DNA from: Candidatus Firestonebacteria bacterium RIFOXYA2_FULL_40_8
GTDB lineage: Bacteria; Oederibacteriota; D2-FULL-39-29
DNA length: 10,332 bases
Direction: 5' to 3'
Assembly (NCBI GenBank): GCA_001778355.1
Contig: MFGS01000065.1
Coordinates: forward strand, 1-10,332
Part shown: in pieces, positions 1 to 7,900 of the stretch
How the letters are laid out: each line of letters starts with the position of its first letter
Numbering within the stretch: the first letter of the stretch is position 1
Translations under genes and position numbers: made by a program
Notes under the pieces: model-generated
What the model was told of the DNA's origin: nothing
What the model saw: only the letters and a program-made list of their open reading frames with translations
The model's database searches: none

Positions 1-163
1 GACTTTTGGCACAGCCTCGTAAGCCCGTGGTAGTTGACTTTTCTTGTATAGATCGAATCTTCTTATTAAACAACTCAATACTTTTCGAATTTAGAATTCG
101 ACTTACTTTAATATATTAGATATTGTCGTCCGCCGATCTTTATGGAGGATAGTGCTTAGTTAT
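1..163. other. Left-edge spacer downstream of the exported-protein gene
   Basis: No coding region is supported here. Its inner half is the left inverted repeat described separately (83-157). I see no GC-rich hairpin followed by a T-run on the minus strand, so the terminator of the exported-protein gene, if there is one, lies beyond the edge or is the inverted repeat itself. The outermost ~60 bases hold nothing I recognise; the 7-mer GACTTTT occurs twice (1-7 and near 36), which may be chance. Confidence 0.5.
83..157. repeat. Left ~75-bp inverted repeat flanking the exported-protein gene
   Basis: Read on the plus strand, this segment matches the reverse complement of 864-939 along its whole length with about 11 mismatches and one single-base gap, roughly 84% identity by hand alignment. 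Best conserved are the inner GGAGGATAGTGCTT (14 of 14), the central GTCGTCCGCC (10 of 10) and the outer GAATTCGACT (10 of 10). Similarity stops abruptly inside: the next bases (158 onward versus 863 backward) are unrelated. The inner edge lies 6 bp from the stop codon of the enclosed gene. Confidence 0.85.
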
Positions 164-829
164 TTATCTTTTCACTGGGTCTATCGGCTGCGGTCCGTCT
201 TCCAACGGTTTACTTTCCGGCTTTATTTCCGGAAGAGCGGCAACCGGGCTGATATCAAAATTGTAACATAAGGATATTACAATATAGGGAGAGAACGTTG
301 TCGGAAATTTATAATAGAAATAGTCGTTATTGGTAAAATCGTAGAACATATAATTTTTATAAGGATATACGGTAAGACCGGCGCCTACATCAAGCCACCA
401 GCCTTTGGCTATATTATTTCTAAGTCCGACAGCTGCGCCGTTATGTACTTCCCCGATAAACCTCATCGTGTCGGAGAGTTTTGTTTCAATACTTGCAAAA
501 ACAAAATATGGGAAAGGATTTACTCCGATAGAAAGCTCGCCAAAATCTAAATTTTTGGTCCAGACTGCGTAAGGATAAAGTCCGAAAACAAAGGAAGCGC
601 CGAGAGCCAGCCTTCCCCCCTGAAAATCCTTGGAGAGCTGGTATTTTATTCCGTGCGCGCCTATCTCAAGCCCTTCGGAGATAGAGAGATCCAGATATAT
701 AATACCGGCTGATAAAGTATTTTTTGGAAGGACATTTGCGGTAGGAACGGACATAAGCCATGTCGGTTCATTGGCTTCCGTAAAGGCCATTCCGGTAAGC
801 AGCACGAGTAGAATAAATACTTTTTTCAT
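164..829 (-). CDS. Exported beta-barrel-like protein of unknown function
   Basis: A 221-residue protein not recognised as a named family. Residues 1-19 form a signal peptide (MKK, a hydrophobic core of V/I/L/T, then T-E-A at 17-19), so cleavage after Ala19 is likely and the protein should be exported. The body (about 22-191) alternates aromatic/hydrophobic and polar residues with many Gly, Tyr and Phe, as in outer-membrane beta-strands, and ends in a strand closing at Phe191. About 30 residues of Pro/Glu-rich tail follow (192-221), which is unusual for an outer-membrane barrel because the closing strand normally forms the C-terminus. The start is supported by AGGGGG (837-842) seven bases upstream. 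The gene stands alone between a pair of inverted repeats. An outer-membrane porin-like or small lipid-binding barrel role is inference; a periplasmic beta-rich protein is the alternative. Confidence 0.75.
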   Translation of the reverse strand: MKKVFILLVLLTGMAFTEANEPTWLMSVPTANVLPKNTLSAGIIYLDLSISEGLEIGAHGIKYQLSKDFQGGRLALGASFVFGLYPYAVWTKNLDFGELSIGVNPFPYFVFASIETKLSDTMRFIGEVHNGAAVGLRNNIAKGWWLDVGAGLTVYPYKNYMFYDFTNNDYFYYKFPTTFSPYIVISLCYNFDISPVAALPEIKPESKPLEDGPQPIDPVKR

Positions 830-863
830 ATGTTAACCCCCTAAAACGATCCCACCAAACTCG

Positions 864-939
864 AAGCACTATCCTCCAAAAAGACTGGCGGACGACCAGT
901 TTCTATTAAATCAAGGTCAGTCGAATTCGAAATTCGAAA
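864..939. repeat. Right ~76-bp inverted repeat flanking the exported-protein gene
   Basis: This is the reverse-complement partner of 83-157 (about 84% identity, one gap). It lies 35 bp upstream of the start codon of the enclosed gene, so it is transcribed or acts as promoter-proximal DNA if the promoter lies outside it. It also contains its own short dyad, ACTGG (885-889) with CCAGT (896-900) around CGGACGA, which the left copy does not preserve. Confidence 0.85.
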
Positions 940-1116
940 CAAAACTAACAAAAAGAAAACAAGAAAAACACTAAATCTGGCTTCTTTTTTGTTTATTTTT
1001 CTTTTTCGTATTTGTTTAGAATTTCGCCTCTTTTTCTGCCGAGGCAGGCTTTAGAATTTTGTACTTTTTCATGTCATCTATTATACTATGCTTAACACTA
1101 CCAACCACGCATGATT

Positions 1117-1149
1117 AAAAAAAATGGGGCGCCTTTTTACGGGCGCCCC
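1117..1149 (-). terminator. Intrinsic terminator of ppdK
   Basis: On the minus strand an 8-bp all-GC perfect stem, GGGGCGCC (1149-1142) pairing with GGCGCCCC (1133-1126) around an 8-base A-rich loop, is followed after one A by eight consecutive T residues (1124-1117). It starts seven bases past the ppdK TAG stop codon. This is a complete rho-independent terminator and separates ppdK from the next gene. Confidence 0.93.
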
Positions 1150-1155
1150 GGTTAC

Positions 1156-3888
1156 CTATTTATTTTTTGCTTCTACCGCTGCTCTTGCAGAAGCCAGCCT
1201 GGCTATCGGCACTCTGAAAGGAGAGCAGGAAACATAGTTCATACCCTTCTTATAACAGAATGCGATTGAATCAGGATCTCCGCCGTGTTCGCCGCAGATA
1301 CCTATCTTCAGGTTCTTCTTCGTCTTTCTGCCTCTCTCTATACCGATTGAGATAAGCTCGCCAACACCTTCTTCATCAATTGACTGGAAGGGGTCGCAAG
1401 GAAGAATCTTTTTATCCACATACTCCGGAAGGAAACCGCCGATATCATCCCTGGAAAAGCCGAAGCTCATCTGAGTTAAATCGTTGGTGCCGAAGGAGAA
1501 GAAGTCGGCAGAAACCGCAATCTTTCCCGCAACCAGCGCGGCTCTCGGTATTTCTATCATGGTTCCGATAAGAAGCGGAACTTTTTTACCGAACTTCTTA
1601 TTTACTTCATCGTGGACTTTCTTGATTATCACTATCTGGTCATTGATTTCTTCGACCGTGCAAACAACCGGGATCATAATCTCGGGATTGGCTTTTTTGC
1701 CTTCCTTGATCAATTCCGCGGCAGCTTCTATGATCGCTCTTGCCTGCATCTCGGTGATTTCAGGATAGGTAACACCAAGACGAACACCACGGTGCCCCAT
1801 CATCGGGTTACTCTCTCTAAGTGAGTCCGCTCTTTTTTCAAGATTGGCCATATCAATTTTAAGAGAAGTTGCCAGGGCCTGAAGCTTTGCTTTTTCATGA
1901 GGAACAAATTCATGAAGCGGCGGATCTATAAGCCTGATGGTAACAGGCAAACCGTCCATTGCATTCAAAGTCGCTTTAATATCAGATTTCATGAACGGGA
2001 AGAGCTCGGCAAGCGCCGTTTTTCTTTCTTCCACGCTCTTACTCATAATCATCTTGCGGAGTAAGAAGAGGGACTGGTCTGAACCTTCGCCGTAGAACAT
2101 ATGCTCGATCCTGAATAAGCCGATACCTTCGGCTCCGAAAAATCTCGCTTTCGCCGCATCCGAAGGAGTGTCCGCATTGGTTCTGATTCCCATCTTTCTT
2201 GATTTATCGCAGATCTTTAAGAAATCTCCGAGAATGGAACCTTCTTCACTGGCATCCACCATCGGAAGTTTGCCGTCATACACGTTTCCTTTACTGCCGT
2301 TTAGCGTAATCCAATCCCATTCTTTAAGGGTCTTGCCGCCGATAACCACGGTCTTCTTGGCAAGGTCGATATGAACATCTCCGCAGCCGACTATACAGCA
2401 TTTACCCCAACCACGGGCTACAAGCGCGGCGTGTGAAGTCATACCGCCTCTCGCCGTAAGGATCGCCTGGGCTGCTCTCATACCTTCTATATCTTCCGGA
2501 TTCGTTTCTTCTCTGACAAGTATTACTTTCTTGCCTTTATCAAAAGCCGCGACCGCGTCGTTTGACGAGAATACTATCTGGCCTGCTGCGCCGCCCGGGC
2601 CGGCAGGGAGTCCCTTAGCAAGAGGTTTCATTGCTTTCTCCGCTTTCGGGTCAACAATAGGATGAAGGAGCTCATCCAGCTGGGCCGGAGTTACTCTCAT
2701 TACCGCTTCTTCGGCGGTGATGAATTTTTCGTTGTACATATCGGTCGCCATCTTTACCGCGGCAGGTCCGTTTCTTTTTCCGATACGGCACTGCAGCATG
2801 AAGAGAACGCCTTTTTCAATTGTGAATTCTATATCCTGCATATCCCTGTAATGATTTTCCAAACGTTTCTGGATAGCAAAAAGCTCTTTGTAAAGCTTCG
2901 GCATTCCTTTTTCCAGAGAGAGATGATCCGCGTTCTGGGAGGATTTGCTTTTTTCATTGACCGGAGCAGGAGTTCTGATACCGGCAACAACGTCTTCACC
3001 CTGGGCATTTATAAGGTATTCACCGTAGAAGTAGTTCTCTCCGGTTCCGGGATTACGCGTAAACGCAACACCGGTCGCTGAATCATCGCCCATATTTCCG
3101 AACACCATGGTCTGTACGTTAACTGCCGTACCCCATTCATCCGGTATCTTTTCAATTCTTCTGTAAGAGATAGCGCGTTTTCCGTTCCAGGAAGAGAACA
3201 CCGCGCTGATTCCGCCCCACATCTGTTCCATATGATTGTCGGGGAACTCTTTACCGAGTACTTCCTTTACTTTTTTCTTGAACTGTTCGCAGAGTGTTTT
3301 AAGATCGGAAGCAGAAAGATCGGTGTCAAGTTTAACACCTCTGGCTTTTTTCATCGCTGACATAATATGTTCAAGCTGTTTTCTTATTCCCTTATCGTCT
3401 TCCGGCTCGATACCTGCCGCTTTTTCCATTACGACGTCGGAGTACATCATGATGAGACGTCTGTAAGCATCGTAAACAAATCTGTCGTTGCCGCCGGTCT
3501 GTTTTATCATTCCCGGGATAGTCGCGCTGGTTAAACCGACATTGAGAACGGTTTCCATCATACCGGGCATGGATTTCCTGGCGCCGGACCTTACCGAGAA
3601 GAGAAGAGGATCTTTTACATCCCCGAATTTCTTCCCCATTATTTTTTCTACTGTCGCGATTGCTGTTTTGACCTGCGCGTCAAGTTCTTTCGGATATTTC
3701 TTCTTGTTTGCATAGAAAGCCGTGCAGACTTCTGTGGTGAGTGTGAAACCGGGAGGAACAGGAAGTTTTAACTTCGGATGTCCCGCCATTTCGGCAAGGT
3801 TAGCACCTTTGCCGCCGAGAAGATTCTTCATCTTCTCATTTCCGTCGGCTTTACCGCCGCCGAAGGAATACACATATTTCTTTGCCAT
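1156..3888 (-). CDS. ppdK: Pyruvate, phosphate dikinase
   Basis: Catalyses reversible interconversion of pyruvate, ATP and phosphate with PEP, AMP and pyrophosphate in the cytosol, either as a PPi-linked glycolytic step or for gluconeogenesis. The order is an N-terminal ATP-grasp-type nucleotide domain (about 1-360, with GGKGANL near 25-31 and SVRSGARKSMPG at 98-109), a swivelling phosphohistidine domain (about 430-520), and a C-terminal PEP/pyruvate barrel (about 540-905). The phosphorylated His is His486 in GGMTSHAALVARGWGKCC, with the Thr target position of the regulatory protein family at 484. The catalytic Cys865 is in GICGEHGGDP. At 910 residues it is near the usual bacterial length (about 875-890) and appears intact. 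The start is fixed by AAGGAGGA (3895-3902) six bases upstream. It is monocistronic, with its own promoter (3972-4000) and a strong terminator. PEP synthase is excluded by the domain order and by the full PPDK-type signature. Confidence 0.98.
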   Translation of the reverse strand: MAKKYVYSFGGGKADGNEKMKNLLGGKGANLAEMAGHPKLKLPVPPGFTLTTEVCTAFYANKKKYPKELDAQVKTAIATVEKIMGKKFGDVKDPLLFSVRSGARKSMPGMMETVLNVGLTSATIPGMIKQTGGNDRFVYDAYRRLIMMYSDVVMEKAAGIEPEDDKGIRKQLEHIMSAMKKARGVKLDTDLSASDLKTLCEQFKKKVKEVLGKEFPDNHMEQMWGGISAVFSSWNGKRAISYRRIEKIPDEWGTAVNVQTMVFGNMGDDSATGVAFTRNPGTGENYFYGEYLINAQGEDVVAGIRTPAPVNEKSKSSQNADHLSLEKGMPKLYKELFAIQKRLENHYRDMQDIEFTIEKGVLFMLQCRIGKRNGPAAVKMATDMYNEKFITAEEAVMRVTPAQLDELLHPIVDPKAEKAMKPLAKGLPAGPGGAAGQIVFSSNDAVAAFDKGKKVILVREETNPEDIEGMRAAQAILTARGGMTSHAALVARGWGKCCIVGCGDVHIDLAKKTVVIGGKTLKEWDWITLNGSKGNVYDGKLPMVDASEEGSILGDFLKICDKSRKMGIRTNADTPSDAAKARFFGAEGIGLFRIEHMFYGEGSDQSLFLLRKMIMSKSVEERKTALAELFPFMKSDIKATLNAMDGLPVTIRLIDPPLHEFVPHEKAKLQALATSLKIDMANLEKRADSLRESNPMMGHRGVRLGVTYPEITEMQARAIIEAAAELIKEGKKANPEIMIPVVCTVEEINDQIVIIKKVHDEVNKKFGKKVPLLIGTMIEIPRAALVAGKIAVSADFFSFGTNDLTQMSFGFSRDDIGGFLPEYVDKKILPCDPFQSIDEEGVGELISIGIERGRKTKKNLKIGICGEHGGDPDSIAFCYKKGMNYVSCSPFRVPIARLASARAAVEAKNK

Positions 3889-3971
3889 AATAAATCCTCC
3901 TTCAGAATTTTAAAACACTTAAAAATTTCCCGTTTTTAACGCAGGTTTTTTAAAAGAAAAAGAACATGCCT

Positions 3972-4000
3972 AATATATCACAATAAAACGCATCTTTCAA
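3972..4000 (-). promoter_or_regulatory. Sigma70-type extended -10 promoter of ppdK
   Basis: On the minus strand TTGAAA (4000-3995, 5 of 6 to TTGACA) is separated by exactly 17 bases from TATATT (3977-3972, 5 of 6 to TATAAT). The -10 box is preceded by TGA, giving the TGn extended -10 element. The predicted transcription start is near 3965, leaving a leader of about 77 nt. This is the best promoter in the window and fits a housekeeping gene. Confidence 0.75.
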
Positions 4001-4096
4001 TTCAATAAACATCTGAAAAATAACCGTTATTTGAAGCATGGCAGGATTCAGCTGACAGAATATAGCTAAATACAAAGTTCGATCCGCCCTAATAAT

Positions 4097-4187
4097 TGGC
4101 AGACGAAACAAAACCGATAAAAATACCACTAATGTTAAATATTATTTTCATTTTTTTTGCTATTTTTCTATGTTTTTTCGAATTTCG
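4097..4187. repeat. AT-rich spacer block related to 886-1026
   Basis: It begins with TGGCAGACGA (9 of 10 to TGGCGGACGA at 886-895 in the right inverted repeat). Then comes GAAACAAAAC (identical to 936-945), an A-rich stretch with an ACTAAT-like word, and a T-rich stretch with TTTTTTTTGCTATTTTTCT ending in TTCGAATTTCG, parallel to the order at 936-1026. Relative to the right copy, about 40 bp between the first two words are missing. Part of the resemblance could come from low complexity, so the relationship is suggestive rather than proven. Confidence 0.4.
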
Positions 4188-4210
4188 AGTTTTATGCTTC
4201 GAATTTGTCC

Positions 4211-4942
4211 TTATTCCGGTTTGGTTTCACTTATGGGATTTCCCATATTTTCGTCTTGTTTTACCTCAGTAGTCGGCCGGGTTTCCGGAATTGGGCCATT
4301 ACCTGAAGAACTCTGTCCTTTTTCGTAGTCCAAAAGAATAGTTCTATAGATATGAATATAAGCAAACACTGTTACTATTGCCGCAGGAATAATACCGACA
4401 CAGCAGCACAGAAAGCCAAGGATACAAACACCAAGAACCACCCACCAGAACAAGAAGAGATTTACTTTATGACCCTGGGTCATCTTACCGCTCATCTTTA
4501 TCGCATCTATAGGTTTCATCTTCCGATCTATCACAAGATAGAGCGCAAACTGATATTTCAAGGCCCATATTATACCCGGAACAATTAAAAGAATAATACC
4601 GGCAGCTACAATTAGAGTAACCAAGAGATAGCAGATGAAGAAACCAAAGTACTGCTCATAGGTAGTAAAGAGCGTTGAAATTTCAGCTTTTTTTCCGTCA
4701 TAGATGTCTAAAAATATTTTAATAAACCCCATTCCCAGAAGTATCATAACAAGGTATTCTAATATAGTAATATTAAAACTCAAAATACTATTGCTCATGA
4801 ACCGCTCAGCAGTGATTTGAAGAGCGCTTATTCCTATTGTCACTCCGATGTAAATCGCGTAAACAATTATTGCAAAACCTAAATGCTTTTTTGTTAACTC
4901 CCAACCGACCTTTACCGCTTCTTTTTTTTGAAGTATTTGCAC
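4211..4942 (-). CDS. Six-helix integral membrane protein of unknown function
   Basis: The frame is open upstream to a TTG at 4999, directly abutting the preceding stop codon, but no Shine-Dalgarno precedes that TTG. The GTG at 4942 has GGGAGG (4947-4952) four bases upstream, and just after it begins a typical opening for this class (QILQKKEAVKVGWELTKKH). I therefore prefer GTG, giving 243 residues. Hydrophobic segments lie at about 20-41, 60-79, 98-120, 121-138, 161-180 and 183-203. The motif LLIVPGIIWALKYQFALYLV, followed by a D-R-K loop, DAIKMS and TQGH, is typical of the poorly characterised DUF975/YciC-like multi-helix membrane proteins; that family link is from memory of the pattern. A polar tail (about 204-243) contains two related words, GPIPETRP and NPISETKP. 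It lies 57 bp downstream of the mannosidase and is probably co-transcribed. Function is unknown. Confidence 0.85.
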   Translation of the reverse strand: MQILQKKEAVKVGWELTKKHLGFAIIVYAIYIGVTIGISALQITAERFMSNSILSFNITILEYLVMILLGMGFIKIFLDIYDGKKAEISTLFTTYEQYFGFFICYLLVTLIVAAGIILLIVPGIIWALKYQFALYLVIDRKMKPIDAIKMSGKMTQGHKVNLFLFWWVVLGVCILGFLCCCVGIIPAAIVTVFAYIHIYRTILLDYEKGQSSSGNGPIPETRPTTEVKQDENMGNPISETKPE

Positions 4943-4999
4943 ACCGCCTCCCGAGTTCTTTACCTGTAAAATTCTAACACAATAACAATATTTTCGCAA

Positions 5000-7900
5000 T
5001 TACATTTTCAGTTTTAGCGTAATTATCTCGAACGGCTGCAGTTTAAGTTTTATTTTTCCGTTTTCAACCTTTACGGCTTTTCCTTTTTCTTCCATCATGT
5101 TAACAAATTCGGCTTTCTTAACGGCAATTTCTTTTGACACCGTTAAAACCGCTTCGGAAGTCTTGCCGTACGCTTCATACATCCTTACAATAATATCTTT
5201 TCCGTCTTCCGTTTTCTTTACGGCTTCAATTATAACCGATTCCGCGTCAACAGAGTAGAAAGAATGCATACCGGAACGCCCGCCTTTATTTCCTTTTTCC
5301 AAAAGGGCGGTTCTAAGCGGAGCATTTAATTCATAAGCGGCCTGCACTGTTTTAGCTTCCATAAAATTGCCCGCGTGGGGATAGAGAGCATAGGTAAGTT
5401 CATGCGCCCCCTGATCTGTCACCGCATCAGCTTCGTCTTTAGGCTTGCTGAATTTCAGGGAATAATCCGGCGGCTCGGGCGAGCGAAGCAGTGTTAAACT
5501 CATCGTCCCGTCTTTTATCCCGTGTCCGTATTTGCAGTCATTCAGCAGGGATATGCCGTAACCTTCATCCGAGTAATCAGCCCATTTGTGGGCGCAAACC
5601 TCAAATTTCGCCATATCCCACGATGTATTTCTGTGCGCGGGACGTTCGACGTGACCGTATTGAATTTCGTATTTTGCTTTTAGCGAATTAATTGTAGTAT
5701 CAAAAAACACTTTTAATAGCTTCTCTCTTTCATGCCACTCGATTTTTGTAAAGAATTCTATCTTCCTGCTCCCGCTTTCCAGCCGGATCTCCTGAATGAT
5801 AAAAGATCTTTCCGACACTTTCCACGTCTGGCGGATAGAAGCCCGAAGCGGCCCTTCTTCTACACCTTCCGTTTTAATAAGAGAAGGTGAAGCATATTTT
5901 TGTTCTTCATGGTAAATATGAGTATCCCAGGCATCCCCGCCGCCTTTGTCTTCATCATAAACTTTAAATCTATTCGCCAAACCGCCTGTTTTAACCGACT
6001 CTCTCCCCGTTTCTTTATCATATATAGAAGAGATCTGCCCGTCTTTGCCGAATTTTACAAGAAGCAAGGAGTTTTCCAGACGGTTTTTACTTACTTTCAA
6101 ATCTGAGGTTTCTATTCTTTTTCCTTCCGTCTTACCCGAATAATATACGGAGTAGCCCATGGAAGAGGCGTTCACTCTGGCAAGAACTCCGTCTTTAATG
6201 TTCTGAGTTAAAACCGTATTTTCAAAATTATCCTTTAGCCCTGCTTTAGTTTTTGGAAGTAAAACAAGACCTGACCTCGACCAGGAAAGAGAATTGAAAA
6301 TGACTACGGGCTTTCCGGCGCCTGTCGTATCTATTTTTTTGCAAAGCGCCTTAAGTCCGTCAGCGGCAATTTTTTCCCCGCTCTTTTTTACGTCTTCGTA
6401 TTGCTTCGTGGAATCCTTATAAACCCACGGAATGGAAGAACCCGGGATAATATCGTGGAATTGATTTAATAAAACGAGTTTCCAGAGCCGGTCTAGTTCC
6501 GCCGCAGGATAATTTTTCAGATCCAGAGAACTTAACAACTCGGCGTCTTTTAAAAGGAACTCCGACTTTCTGTTATATTTTTTATTGCGCGCCTGCGTGG
6601 TGTAAGTGCCGCGGTGATATTCAAGATACAGCTCGCCTTTCCAGGTAAGCGGGTCCTTTATATCTTTCTCGCACTTCGGGAAGAAGTCTTTAGCGAACTC
6701 CTGTGTTACTTTCGGAAGTTCTTCGCAGTCTTTGGCCCGTTTAGCGAACTCCAGCTGGTGCCTTGAAGGTCCGCCGCCGCCGTCCCCGTAACCGAAGAGG
6801 TAGATCCACCTGTTAGCCCGGTCTTTTTCTAAAAACGCCTTCTGACCCATGAGGAGTTCCCACGGCTCATAAACGCTGTTGTAAGTATCCGCCGGAGGGA
6901 AATGAGTAAAGACCTTTGACCCGTCCAGTCCTTCCCAGTTGAAAGTATGATGGGGGAATTTATTGAACTGGCTCCAGGAAAGTTTTTGCGTGAGGAAATA
7001 ATTTATTCCGCATTTTTTAAGTATCTGGGGCATTGCAGAGGAGTACCCGAAAACGTCCGGCAGCCAGAGATTATCCACCTCTACGCCAAACTCCTGTCTA
7101 AAGAAGCGCTTTCCGTGCAGGAACTGCCTTACCATACTTTCGCCCGAAATAAGGTTACAGTCGGACTCAACCCACATTCCGCCCTGCACTTCCCATCTTT
7201 TTGCTTTTATGGCTTTCTTGATTTTTTCATAAAGTTTCGGATAGTTTTCTTTGCAGAACTGGTAAAGCTGGGCCTGCGAAGCGCCGAATTTGTAATCAGG
7301 ATACTCTTCCATCATTTTTATCGCAGTTGAGAAGGTTCTGCCCACCTTCCGCCTGGTCTCCCGAAGAGGCCACATCCACGCAGTGTCAATATGGGAATGC
7401 CCTATGGCGGAAACCAAAGACGCAGAAATATTTGCTCCGTTATATAAAAGTTTTCCCGCAATCTTCCGGCAGGTTTTTATTTCACTTTCACTTCCATGGT
7501 AATAAGTATTTATTATTTCATTTAATCCAAAAAGTATTTTTGCCCTTCTGATAGAATCTTCCGGAAGCTTAAGCATAAGATTTTGCAGAAAGTAGACGTC
7601 GTGATATAACTCCCATTTGCTCCGGTTAAATTTAACCAGGTCCGCCTGTTTAAAAACACACTTTACCTGATTCCCGAAAAGATAATTAGCAGCCGCTTCT
7701 ACGAGCAAGTTAACTTTTTCTTTTCCCGAGGAATTTTTGATTACCGGATAAAGTGCTTTGCGGTTAAACATCCCCCAGCCTGCAAAAAGAGAGGTAAGCC
7801 CTGACAACGGTGTGCCGTCAGTTGAAAACACAGCCGCTTCTCCTCCAAGGTCAAGAACAGCCATAACCTCGGCGCCTTTCCAGGAGGACGGGACCGCTCC

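Larger units (their letters stand above)
83..939. mobile_element. Possible inverted-repeat-bounded single-gene element (no transposase)
   Basis: The two ~75-bp inverted repeats enclose 706 bp that contain exactly one gene, the exported beta-barrel-like protein. There is no transposase, integrase or resolvase. The arrangement is compatible with a non-autonomous element carrying a passenger gene, mobilised in trans. It is equally compatible with two copies of a dispersed intergenic repeat that happen to lie in opposite orientation on either side of a gene. I do not see a convincing target-site duplication: the bases outside the two arms are both AT-rich and the outer limit is hard to fix. The mobility call is inference; the repeat pair is directly visible. 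Confidence 0.3.
830..1155. other. 326-bp spacer between ppdK and the exported-protein gene
   Basis: From right to left it holds the ppdK intrinsic terminator (1117-1149), a short GCCTC/GAGGC inverted repeat with a 10-base loop (1026-1045), an A-rich then T-rich block (about 940-1025) that resembles the spacer at 4105-4187, the right inverted repeat (864-939), and the leader of the exported-protein gene with its AGGGGG ribosome binding site. I found no good sigma70 promoter for that gene. The best AT-rich candidate boxes fall inside the inverted repeat and are weak. No small coding region is supported. Confidence 0.6.
3889..4210. other. 322-bp spacer between the membrane-protein gene and ppdK
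   Basis: It holds the ppdK ribosome binding site and leader (3889-3965), the ppdK promoter (3972-4000), a small palindrome TCAGCTGA (4048-4055) about 48 bp upstream of the -35 box with no assigned role, and an AT-rich repeat-like block (4097-4187) ending in TTCGAA-type words. No GC-rich intrinsic terminator is seen after the membrane-protein gene, so read-through into ppdK is possible. No coding region is supported. Confidence 0.6.

Noticed and set aside
1026..1045. GCCTC/GAGGC inverted repeat as a terminator
   Set aside because: Only 5 bp with a 10-base loop and no T-run on the coding strand; ppdK already has a full terminator at 1117-1149.
2662..3081. 139-codon plus-strand open frame opposite ppdK
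   Set aside because: It lies wholly antisense to an intact, highly conserved enzyme gene, shows no ribosome binding site or recognisable domain, and has a composition typical of an antisense shadow.
3889..3965. Riboswitch in the ppdK leader
   Set aside because: The ~77-nt leader is AT-rich with only weak short pairings and no recognisable conserved core.
6947..7330. 127-codon plus-strand open frame opposite the mannosidase
   Set aside because: Antisense to the conserved GH38 catalytic domain and without independent coding evidence.
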